Source of the DNA: Blastocladiella emersonii ATCC 22665
Lineage: Eukaryota > Blastocladiomycota > Blastocladiomycetes > Blastocladiales > Blastocladiaceae
NCBI GenBank assembly: GCA_025594325.1
Contig: JANHCV010000002.1
Location: forward strand, 1,736,001 to 1,800,000
Reading direction: 5' to 3'
Length of the DNA stretch: 64,000 nucleotides
Shown here: one piece after another, positions 39,645 through 49,484 of the stretch
Layout: each line of letters begins with the position of its first letter
Numbering within the stretch: the stretch's first letter is position 1
The notes under the pieces: model-generated
What the model was told of the DNA's origin: nothing
The model's input: only the letters and a program-made list of their open reading frames with translations
Databases searched by the model: none
Position numbers and translations under genes: made by a program

Positions 39645-42644
39645 TCACTTGCGCGCCGGCGAGTTCAGTGGCGCGTTGGACACGACTGACATGGCGCGCG
39701 ACTTGGACGAGGTCGGACTCCCACCGCCGCCGTTACCCGATGTGGTGCGCTTGATCATCCCCGTCGTCGCGCCAGGCCCGCCGCCCGCGCCGAGCGCCGA
39801 GCTCAGGATCGCGACCCACTTCTGGTACTCCTCCTCGCCGGGCAGCTGGATCGCCCATGCCTTGCCGCGGGCCGAGACCTCGATACAGTTGCGGAGCCCG
39901 GGCGGCGTGATGTCGATGATGGCGGCCGACAGCCGCACGACGACGCCGAGCTCTGGGTTGGTGTTGGCGGGCAGCATCGACAGCTGGCTGTCGATGACGC
40001 TGAGGATCACGTTGTGGGAGTGCCACGTCGACATGAGCCCGCCCTGCTTCTTGACCGGGTACGTGCTGCGGACGTGCGTCACCTTGCCGTTGACCTCGGC
40101 CACGGCAACCTTGTTCGCGGCCGTTGTTCCGTTCGCGGTGCCGAGCGCCGAGCGCGTCATGGACGCGGTGCCGCCCTCGCTCGTGCAACCCTGGTTGCTG
40201 CCCTGGCCGCCGGCCGAGCCGCCGCCGCCGTTGCGCTTGACCTGCAGGTACACAACGTACACGAGGCGGCCGACCAGCGCGGTGAAGGTGAACGTCGTCG
40301 CGTAGATGATGACGACCTGCTTGACGACAAAGGCGGCGAGCGTCGAGTCGCCGAACGAGAAGAAGGCGAAGAGCGCGACCACGATGCCGGACAGGAACAT
40401 GTTCTGCAAGGACGAACTTGAGGGTCAGTGCTCCCGTTTGCGCGACACGAGTAGTGAGTGAGCTCACGCACCTGGCTGACGTAGAAGAGCCAGATACTCT
40501 CGCGGAACCCGCTCGCGACGTTGCGCGTCTTGTACGCGAGGATCGTGAGCACGCAGAGGAGCAGGATGTTGTAGGCCAGCGTCGCGCCCGACAGGCCCAT
40601 GTTGAACGTGGGGCTGGCGCTCTGGCACACATAATAATAATAGGTGCGCGACGAGACGATCTGGGCGAGCTGTGGGCCGGCGCCCGACCACACGACGAGC
40701 AGGATCGTCTGGATCAGCATGACCACGGCGACGCCCGACAGCAGCGACTTGTTGCCGACGCGCGAGACGCTAATCATGGCCTTATTGTCGAAGATGCTCC
40801 AGATCTACATGCAGAGCCGCGGTCCGGGTCAGTCGTGCACGTAACTCGAGTTGTCAGAGTAAGCGGTATCACGTACGCGATAGGCCTTGGCCGCGCTACT
40901 CGCCAGGACGAGCTGGACGCCGTACGTGAAGAACCAGAGAGAGACCTGGCACGAACCGCTGGTCGGCTCGCCGAGTGCCGCGAGGTTGCTGGCGAGAACG
41001 AGCGCGCAGCCGACGCAGATGAGTGTGAGGAAGGGGAAGGAGAGGTTCTTGACGGCCGGGATCGTCCGGTGGACGTAGAGGTACGCGTTGGACGCGAGAA
41101 TCAGGGCGAGCAGGAGCGCGTTGGCGATGGCCAGACCGATACCCGAGGACTGGTTCCAGCGCGCGAACAGCGGGACCTGTTCGGGCCGGTCGCGCGGGAT
41201 CTCGGACGTGCCCGAGTAGAACTTGGGCGGCGCCTTGGCCACGACCGACATGTCCGGGTTCACCTCGTACACGAGCGTGCGCTCCGATTTGAAGAAATTG
41301 AAGACCGAGAAGTAGGCGAGACGGTTGCCCTTGTCGTCGAACTTGACCGTGCCCGACACGCCCTCGAATGGGACCAGAAAGTGCTTGGTCATGTTGGGCT
41401 GGTAGTTGCCCGACAGGAAGCTGTTGAGCCCGACGTCCGCGACCGCCTACACGCGAGTTTGGGTTAGCTCGAGGACGACCGTTCGCGCAAGCTCGGAGGC
41501 ATACACGCAGAATGCCCTGCGCAAGCGTCGTGACGCAATCCTGGAAGAGGAACGAGTAGGTCGCGACCGAGACGCCTGGGTACGCCGCGTTCCAGCGCGC
41601 GAGCGCCGTGTTGTAGAGCGCGTTGAAGCTGTCCTCGCGCGGCATCACGTACATGAACCCGTTGACGTTCTCGTTGTCGGCTGCCGAGAGGCCCATGTCG
41701 GCGTACAGCGACCATGCCTCGGGGCCTAGCCACACCGTGTCGGGGCCGACCATGCCGAAGAGCTTGGCCTGGCGGAGCAGGTTCACGCCGTCGTCGGGGA
41801 GCATGGCGGCGATGATGATCTGCGAGCCGCCGGCGAGGATCGCCTTGAGGACGCCCGTGAAGTCGGTCTGGCCGGGCTGGAAGACCTGGCTCGCCGTGAT
41901 GGTGATGCCGAGCGCGGGCGCGCGCGTGAGGAAGGTGCCCGAGACTACACGGACCGAGCAGGGTGTGAGTCGGGTACTCGCGAACGCGCGCCACGATTCC
42001 ACGCGTACCCGACTGCCCGTACGAATCAGAGCTGGCAATCACGGACGCCGACGACCAGCCCATGGACTTGACAAAATGCGCGAGAATCTCGCCCTGCGCC
42101 GGGTCCGTCGCCATGGTGCGCATGAAGTACGGGTAGTTGGCCTTGTCCGAGAGCGTACCGGAACTCGCCGAGCCACTGCACATCCACGTCTTGGTGCGCG
42201 TTCCCGCGAGCGACGACGGGATCGTGTGCGACGACGCGTAGTCGCCGACCACGGCCGAGACACCCTTGTCGACGACGGCGTTGAGCATGGCCTGCGTGGC
42301 CGTCATGGCCGAGTAGTTGGTCGGCGTGAAGACGAGCGAAAAGTCATGGGTGCGCGTCGGGTCGATGGTCGCGAGATCCGGAATCCCGAGCTTGAGGAAG
42401 TTGACGATCCCCGTCATGGACGACCCGAGCGAGGCCGTCGTGTAAGGCAAGTTGACGCCAATCTACACATGCACACGCGCGCGAGCGGGACGCACGCGTC
42501 AGCCCGCGTCAGGGCGCGCCACGCGGTGAGGCACACGTGTACTTTGAACGTGTATGGCGTCGTCGGCGCGATCATGCATAACATGCACGCGAGCAAGCAC
42601 GTCGCCCAGACGGGCCAGTGCGACCCGCAGCGGCGTGATTCCAT
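39645..42644 (-). CDS. GABA-B-type class C GPCR with C-terminal PH-like domain (receptor 1)
   Basis: Exons (minus): 42543-42644, 42009-42462, 41505-41944, 40877-41446, 40472-40804, 39645-40403; 2658 nt, 885 residues. A signal peptide (hydrophobic core WATCLLACMLCMIAP) leads into a periplasmic-binding-protein-like ectodomain to about residue 350 (SLVFTPTNYSAMTATQAML, GDYASSHTIPSSL, MATDPAQGEILAHF, YVMPREDSFNALY). Seven TM segments follow (about 418-680), with class C/GABA-B hallmarks FPFLTLICVGC, AAKAYRIWSIF, and YKTRNVASGF before TM6. After a Gly-rich linker, residues about 748-837 form a PH-like fold (YPVKKQGGLMSTWH ... EEYQKWVAIL with the conserved C-terminal Trp). Most intron positions match receptor 2. 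It should sense small ligands at the cell surface and couple to G proteins. Confidence 0.87.
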
Positions 42645-43391
42645 CGTTGCAGGTAGTGTGGATCAGAACGGGACGGTTATTCTTGAGCTGGAGCAGCCCG
42701 ATTTGGTCGAGGGCCAGGTAGAGCGAGAGATGCGGTGGGGGCCGGGCGCGCAGAGTCGATTTGAGCAACGCGCGAACCGCCACCGTGTTTGCTGTCCAAG
42801 CTCGGCGTTGCACAGGAACGCCGGCGCTCATCGAACTTCACGTGTGCAAGACGCGGATTTGCCTCGCCTCGATTTATTTCTTCCGCGAGAGACGCGTGGA
42901 ACGCGTGGGAGACGCGGCACCGCGACGCGTCGGCGCTCACGTGGAGGTCACGTTTGCGGTGCGAGACATGTGAGACGCGTTCCGTCTCCCGCAAAATTCC
43001 GCGTTTGTCCGGTGGCCAGGGCAGCGTTCCAGCGATCACATGCTTCACCCGGATGGATCGCTTCGATCGAGCCGCGTGGCCGAGTCGTCGGTGACGACCT
43101 GAGAGACCCGACTCCCACCCTGCTCTTCAAAGCAGACACGACCGCGGCCACTGCTCCTCGTCACTGAGAACCCCAACGCGCACGTGGTTGTGGTGGCCGC
43201 GGTCCGAAACAGGGCATCGTGCGAGGCGCGTGAACATGAAACTCAGGAGCAGAGGAGCGAACGGGTGCACGCCTTCGCCGGGCTCGATCCCTGGGCGTCT
43301 GCCGTCACATCGCCGAGTCCCTGGCGCCTTCAGAGCAACTTAAGCGCCGGAGGAGGCGGCTCTCGACGCCCGCTCTCCGCCATCTCGCATC
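42645..43391. promoter_or_regulatory. Divergent promoter region, receptor 1 and the secreted Cys-rich protein
   Basis: 747 bp between two start codons that point away from each other. No reading frame in it is convincing. I see no clear TATA box. Co-regulation of the two flanking membrane/secreted genes is possible but unproven. Confidence 0.4.
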
Positions 43392-44271
43392 ATGAATCGT
43401 CCTCTCCTTGCTGCTCTGCTCGCGGTCCTCGCGGTGGCCGCGGCCATGGCGGGCCCGATGCCGCAGGTCTCGTCCACAACCACGTTCACCGAGACCAACT
43501 CGACGACGATCACGGTCAGCGACGGGACGCACCGGACCAGCACCACTAACTCGACCACGTCCCGGACCTCGCTCCCGTCCGCGGGATCCGCGGTGCCGGT
43601 GCCGGCGCCCGATCCGGTCGCCGCGCAGTGCATGATCATGTACGCATCACGCTGCACATTGTAGTGCTCAGTCCGCTCACTCGTCCGTCCACTTTAGGGC
43701 CGAGACCATGTCCTCGTGCCTGCTGACGAGCGACTTCACCGACTCGATCGCGGGCGGGGACAAGATGCTCGACGAGCGGACGTGCAGCGCGCGTTGCCGC
43801 CAGGTGTACGCGGATACGCTCAAGAGCGACCCGGGCAAGTGCACCGTCGCCAACTCGGGCCGGCGCGGCGCGTATCTCGAGTTCCGCGCCAACATTCTCC
43901 CCCTCAACTGTGCCAAGCGCGACGGCCAGAACGCGTACCCGCGTGTGGAGGACGCTCTCAAGGTGGGCGACCCGAACAACACGCTGCTCACCGAGAACCC
44001 GGCGGCCATCGACAAGCGGTTCCTGTGCACGCCGTGGATGGAGACCATTTGCGGGGTGTGGGACGCGAAGCGGCCGCGGTACTTGGAGATGGTGCAGCGG
44101 TTCCCCGACGATTTCGCGGCGAGCGATCTGCCCAACACGACGGTGATCCGCGGGATCTGCGGGTTCAGCCAGGGCAGGGCGGCGAGCGGGGCGATGGCCG
44201 CGGTCGGCGGCGGGTCGGTGGTTGTCGCGGTGGCCGCGGTGCTCGCCGCCATGTTCGCGCTTACTGTCTGA
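43392..44271 (+). CDS. Secreted Cys-rich protein, probably GPI-anchored
   Basis: Exons 43392-43639 and 43698-44271 (58-nt intron, GTACGC ... TTTAG); 273 residues. The N terminus is a clear signal peptide (LLAALLAVLAVAAAMAG). A Thr/Ser-rich stretch follows (SSTTTFTETNSTTITVSD), likely O-glycosylated, then a compact domain with seven cysteines (SSCLLTSDF, ERTCSARCRQVY, GKCTVANSG, LPLNCAKRDG, FLCTPWMETICGVWD, IRGICGFSQG). The end is a Gly/Ala spacer and hydrophobic tail (VVVAVAAVLAAMFALTV), as in GPI-anchor signals. The family is not recognised. Location next to a class C receptor is suggestive, but a functional link is only a guess. Confidence 0.78.
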
Positions 44272-44368
44272 GCGCTTGCCGTTCCGTGCTCAACGTCCTC
44301 GTCAGGACGATCACCATAGATGATAGAGAAGACGATTGAATAGATTGGTCCCTCTGACCTGGCCCTCC

Positions 44369-46360
44369 TCACACAACGACCCACGTCACAACGACGCCGA
44401 GCACCGTCGCCGAAAGGAGCATCGGGACCGACATGACCGAGAACCCGACGCGGGAGAACGACGTAGGCCGCATCGGCACGCCGTTGGCCGCGAGCGACTG
44501 CGCCCAAATCAGCCCCGCGAGACACCCGGGCAGCGCGAGCGTCGGTCCGAGATTGCTCCCAGCAACGACCGCGTACGCGGCAGCACGAACGACCCGTGGA
44601 TCCGCCGCAACCCGCGCGCGAAACGCCGGCGACGTCAGCACCTTGGTCAGCAGCAGCGTGAGCGGGAGGTTGCTCATGCCCATACTCCCGACGGCCGCGA
44701 CGAGCGTAACGAGGACAGCGGCGACGAGTGGGCCGTGCGCGCAGAGCCCGTACGCGGCACCCGCGCCGAGCCACGCGACGACCTGCGTCGTATCCAGCGC
44801 CTCGACCATGGCGAACTCGCCCAGCAGGAACGGGAGGACTGCCCATGGGATCCGGTCCAGGCACGTCGCGATGCGCGGGAACCGCGCTGCGACGCGCGCC
44901 AGGGCGTCCGTGTCGCCGCCGAGCCCGTTCACCGAAGAAGCGGCGATGGGCGAGGCCGAGAAGTCGGTCCCGGACCCGGCGCCGCCGCCGTCGCTCAGCG
45001 TGCTCGTGGCGTCGGTCGTGTCGATGCGGTGAAGGTGCAGGTGCGGCGCGGGCTCGCCGAAATGTAGCGTCGAAATGCCCGCGTCGCTGGTGCGGTGGCG
45101 GCGGCGGTGTGCGAGCACGTCGGGCGACTTCTCGTCGTGCTGGTGGTGGCCCGTGCTGCCAACAGCGACGAGGTGCGGCGCGGCGGACTGGACCGCGGTG
45201 CGGGCGGGGCCCGCGGCGTCGTGGTGGTGGTGGTGGTGGTGGTGGAGCGCGGTGGGGTCAAAGAGCTTGGAATCGGGTATCGCAATGGAGTCGTGCTCGG
45301 TTCCCGCAATCGCCGTGAGCTCAAACGAGGCGCGCGCGGGGCCGTCGATCGCCGCCGCATCGCCCGGCATGGGTCCCGCAGCGAGCCGGCCGGCCTCCTC
45401 CTCGGCGAGCGAGGTCGGGAGGACGGGCGAGACGGCGTCGGCGGCGAGGTCGCGGAAGATGGCGATGCCTGCGGCGGCGGTGGTGATGGCCCAGACGGGG
45501 AGGGCGGCGAAGCCCGAGGCGAAGAGCAGCGCCATGCACACGACGGTCAGGGCGGCGAGGAAGGCGCCGGCGGTTCGGTCGCGGATGGCGTGGGCGGGGC
45601 GCAGGTCGATCGGGGCCACGTCGGTCGGGATGTCGGCCTTGAAGTAGAGGTAGGTGCAGACGAGGGTCGAGACGTGCGCGACGAGGGTGACGAGGCCCAT
45701 GGTCGCCGAGAAGTCGAGGGTGCCGAGGTCCATGGCCATGGCGACGACGACGTTGGTGGTGTTGCCCAGGAACCAGACCATGGACAGGGTGTTGGCGGCA
45801 AAGAAGCAGACGAACAGGTACGGCAGCGGGTTGATGCGCGTGTGGCGGGCGAGGTGCAGGAGCAGCGGCGAGAGCGTCATGATCACGACATCGTTGGACG
45901 TGAACAGCGTGAGGACCGAGGCGAGCACGAACACGGAGACGAGCAGGCGGCGGCCGGAGCGGCCCGAGATCTGGAGGACCTTGAGCGAGAGGAACTCGAG
46001 CATGCCCGTGAGGTCGAGGCTGATGCACAGGTAGTTCATCGAGTAGAAGAGGACGAGGATCTGCCACGGCTGCAGGCCCTCGGGGTGGCCGACGACGGCG
46101 GTGCGCAGCGAGCGGCCCTCCATGCTGCCGGCGGCGAGCAGGACCAGGGCGCCGGCAAAGGCAGTCGTGGCGTAGTCGAGGCGCACGCGCATGACGCCGC
46201 CGTGGGCCTGCGACCACGGCAGGCGCATCGGGAAGCTCACGGGGTGCACGGTGAAGACGTTGGTCAGGAGGAAGACGGCGATGGTCAGGTACGCGTGCAC
46301 GGTGAGCGCGGGCAGCGGGGCCGCGGCCGGTGGTGGATCGGGGCTGTTGTCGGTGGCCAT
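44369..46360 (-). CDS. ArsB/NhaD-type (ion transporter superfamily) permease
   Basis: 663 residues, apparently one exon, good start. About eleven or more hydrophobic segments. The first half has the family signature region FTSNDVVIMTLSPLLLHLAR followed by FFAANTLSMVWFLGNTTNVV, as in ArsB, NhaD and the animal P protein, with Asn-rich re-entrant loops. A long cytoplasmic loop (about residues 320-480) is hydrophilic and holds eight consecutive histidines (LHHHHHHHHDAAGP). The second half has LGNNL-equivalent text MSNLPLTLLLTKVL and AGSNLGPTLALPG. It should move an anion or exchange sodium for protons across a membrane; the substrate cannot be told from the sequence. Confidence 0.82.
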   Translation of the reverse strand: MATDNSPDPPPAAAPLPALTVHAYLTIAVFLLTNVFTVHPVSFPMRLPWSQAHGGVMRVRLDYATTAFAGALVLLAAGSMEGRSLRTAVVGHPEGLQPWQILVLFYSMNYLCISLDLTGMLEFLSLKVLQISGRSGRRLLVSVFVLASVLTLFTSNDVVIMTLSPLLLHLARHTRINPLPYLFVCFFAANTLSMVWFLGNTTNVVVAMAMDLGTLDFSATMGLVTLVAHVSTLVCTYLYFKADIPTDVAPIDLRPAHAIRDRTAGAFLAALTVVCMALLFASGFAALPVWAITTAAAGIAIFRDLAADAVSPVLPTSLAEEEAGRLAAGPMPGDAAAIDGPARASFELTAIAGTEHDSIAIPDSKLFDPTALHHHHHHHHDAAGPARTAVQSAAPHLVAVGSTGHHQHDEKSPDVLAHRRRHRTSDAGISTLHFGEPAPHLHLHRIDTTDATSTLSDGGGAGSGTDFSASPIAASSVNGLGGDTDALARVAARFPRIATCLDRIPWAVLPFLLGEFAMVEALDTTQVVAWLGAGAAYGLCAHGPLVAAVLVTLVAAVGSMGMSNLPLTLLLTKVLTSPAFRARVAADPRVVRAAAYAVVAGSNLGPTLALPGCLAGLIWAQSLAANGVPMRPTSFSRVGFSVMSVPMLLSATVLGVVVTWVVV

Positions 46361-46980
46361 GGCTGAAGGGGAGAGAGGGGGGAGCGGTGTCGACGCGTGC
46401 GTGCAGGGCAGTTACATGAGCTTCATGGGCGGCGCTACGGCCAAGGCAGCGCGACCAGTGACGATCGGGTCAAGCACGGACTGGATGAGGAGTGAGGAGT
46501 GAGGGTGGCGAGGGCGGCGACGTGAGAACTCAGGGACGGAGTCTGCGGCGCCGCCACGCACGTGGCCATCGACTCTATCGCGAAGAGCCGTGCGATGCTT
46601 CTGCGCCGCAAGGGATGTCGAACAAATGATTTGGACCGTCGAGAATGCTGTCCACGTCATTAAACACATATTTGCGCAAAAGCGTGCCCAAGGGCAACGG
46701 GGGAGCGAGCGCCAAAAGCGGTGCCCGTGAGGTGGCGCTGTGTGCGCTCGCGCCGCAAGGCTGGCCGGCTGGCCCACGCACTCCACTGCCCTCTGCATTC
46801 GTCGCCCTCTCCTGCTTTCAAGTCGACGCTCTCTCCTCGCTCCCTGCAACGCATCGACGCCCGCTCCGTCCCTCTGCGCCGCACTCTCGAACAGTGCCCG
46901 CAGACGCCGACGGCCTTTGATTTTGACCCTCAGCGGCGCCACCGACCGACCCACCCGCTCGTCCACTCCTCTCCGTCGCC
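46361..46980. promoter_or_regulatory. Divergent promoter region, permease and HSPA12-like gene
   Basis: 620 bp between outward-facing start codons. It contains no convincing gene. The part nearest 46981 is C/T-rich, like leaders elsewhere in this window. Confidence 0.4.
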
Positions 46981-47284
46981 ATGTGGCCGTTCGGCAAGAA
47001 CAAGAAGAAGAAGGAAAAGGAGCGCCTCGCCTCGCAGGCGACGCTCGCCGCCAACGCGGGCCACTTCTCCACCTCCACCAACGGCAGCAACGGCTACCCG
47101 GGCTCGAACGGCACCGCCGCCGCGTCGTCGCAGCCGCTGCGCCCCGCCGCCCCGCCCGGCAGCCTGCCGTCGCTCGACGACTGGGCCACCACGCCGCGCG
47201 TCCAGCAGGGCCTGCCGTCGCCACGCAGCGAGTTCGGGTCCATGGCCCAGCAGCAGCAGCAGTTCCTCCAGCAGCAGCAGTACT

Positions 47285-47324
<40 letters not shown>

Positions 47325-49360
47325 GGGGTACCCGCAGTACGGCATGCCGCAGCCACAGCAGCAGCAGCCGTTCATGGGCGGGCCCAACGGCGGCGGCATG
47401 GCGCGCGCCGCCTCATCCGAGGGCGGTAGCCGCCCGTCGTCGACCGGCTGGCCGTCGGGCGAGCGGCCCGGCATGATGATGGGCCAGGTCCTCACCCACT
47501 CGACCGGCGGCTCGCAGCAGGCCCTGCCCACCGTCCCGCCACCGCACCCCATGACCAGCCCCGAGACCGACACCCCGCCGTGCAAGTACGTCGTCGGTAT
47601 CGATTTCGGGACCACCTACACGGGCTTTGCCTTTCACCGCGTCACCGCCAAGAAGGGCCTGCCCGAGATTGTCGGTACGTCGCTCTGCTCCGTGCAGCGT
47701 TGCTAGCATCTTGGCTCACTCTTACCCGCACGGAACAGGCAACGAGATGTGGGAGGACCAGCCCATGGGCCTCTTCTCGTACAAGACCCCGACCGTCATG
47801 TCGTACGGCACCGCCAACCGCGACAACAAGCTCTACTCGTGGTCGGCCAAGGCCCAGGGCCACGACGTCAACTTTGAGCGCATCGAGCGCGTCAAGCTCG
47901 CCCTCGAGGAGACCATCCCAGAGAACATGCGGCCCAAGCTGCCCTCGGACCTGCCCGCCGAGCACATCATCGCCGACTTCCTCGCGTGGATCCGCGACCG
48001 CATGCTCGCCATGATCCAGGACCGCTACCCCATGGACACCAACCTCAAGCCCAACGACTTTTTGTTCTGCTTCACCGTCCCCGTCGGCTGGTCGCACGGC
48101 GCCCACCAGGCCCTGCGCCGCGCCGCGTCGCGCGCCCGCCTCATCGACCACGAGAACAGCAAGCACCTCATCTTCTGCTACGAGCCCGAGGCCGCCGCCC
48201 TGGCGTGCGTGCACGAGTCGGACATTGACATCACGCCCGGCAGTAAGATGCTCGTCGTCGACTGCGGCGGCGGCACCGTCGACCTGTTCCTGTGCAAGCT
48301 CGACGAGAACAACGACCTCGAGGAGCTGACGCTGTCGGACGGCCGGTTCCTCGGCGCGACGCGCGTCGACACCAACTTCTTCACCCTGCTGCGCCAGCGC
48401 ATCGGGCTCGTCGCCTTCGACAAGTTCAAGTCGCAGCCCGAGTTCCGCAAGCAGTACACGGAGATCGAGTGGAAGTGGGAGTTCTTCAAGCGCCAGTTCA
48501 ACGGCACCCTGCGCGACCCGCTCGCCATCACGCTCCCGCAGCAGCTCCTGCGCATCATGTCGCCCGCCAAGCTCAACGAGCTGTCGACGGGCGAGGTGAT
48601 CCTGACCCAGGAAGACGTCCGGTCGCTCTTCGACCCCGTCATCGAAGAGATCATTGCCGCGACGCGCGCGCAGCTGCGCCAGGCCGAGGAACAGGGGATC
48701 GGCCGCGTCAACTACCTGTACGTGGTCGGCGGGTTCGGGTGCAACGCGTACGTGCGCAAGCGCGTCACCGAGGACACGGAGGTCGCGCAGCACGTCGACT
48801 ACCCGATGCTCCCGCGCCGGCCCGACGCGGCCGTCCTGCGCGGCGCCGTCTGGTGCGCGCTCAACCACCAGAACATCAAGTCGCGCCGCGCGCGACGCAC
48901 CATCGGGATCCAGGTGCTCCGCCGGTTCGACCCGAACCGCGACAGCCCCTCGGAGATCGCCTCGTTCGACCCGACCGCGCCCAACGACCTGTCGCGCGCC
49001 CACGTCGCCAAGTCCGTGTTCGTGTTCGCCGTCCGCGGCATGTCCGTCCCCTACAACGCGCGGCTCGTCCGCGGCGGGTTCTGCGTCCGGTCCACGGACC
49101 AGCGCGTCATCAACGTGTGCGTCTACGCGTCTGACGCGACGCCGCCCGCCGGGTCGAACCGGCTCGAGATCGACGACTGCGAGCTTGTCGGCACGATCAG
49201 CATTCAGCTCCCGCCGTTCGCCGCCGGCCAGGCGCTGCCCCGGTTCACCATCGAGATCTCGTACGGCCGCGTCGAGCTCGCCGTCCGCATCGTCGACGAG
49301 GCCACGGGGCAGGAGTGGAGCCAGTTCCTCAACCACGGCCACTTTGAGATTCACCAGTAG
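46981..49360 (+). CDS. HSPA12-like divergent Hsp70 with polyQ N terminus
   Basis: Exons 46981-47674 and 47739-49360; 771 residues. The N terminus (1-200) is basic, then low-complexity with long glutamine runs (residues about 85-115). The actin-type ATPase fold follows: phosphate-1 motif VVGIDFGTTYTGFAF (about 203-217, split from the rest by the intron), phosphate-2 motif VVDCGGGTVDLF (about 402-413), and adenosine-region motif YLYVVGGFGCNAYV. As in animal HSPA12A/B, a short beta-like C-terminal region replaces the normal Hsp70 substrate lid, and there is no EEVD end. HSPA12-type proteins are expanded in fungi. The function is probably ATP-regulated binding of a client or membrane component; it is not a classical chaperone by sequence. 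Confidence 0.87.
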
Positions 49361-49484
49361 TGATTTCCTTTTTGTCCTCGCCTTTTTGTGTTCCCCCTCC
49401 CTTAGACCTCCATTGCAATGCAACAGTTTAATCCAAAAACAAGTCTACTGATACAGCTTCCCATTCGCATCCAACTTCGAGTCC

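Noticed and set aside
47642-49423. 593-residue minus-strand open frame
   Set aside because: Shadow of the HSPA12-like gene; low-complexity Arg/Glu/Val/Asp composition typical of antisense GC-rich codons.
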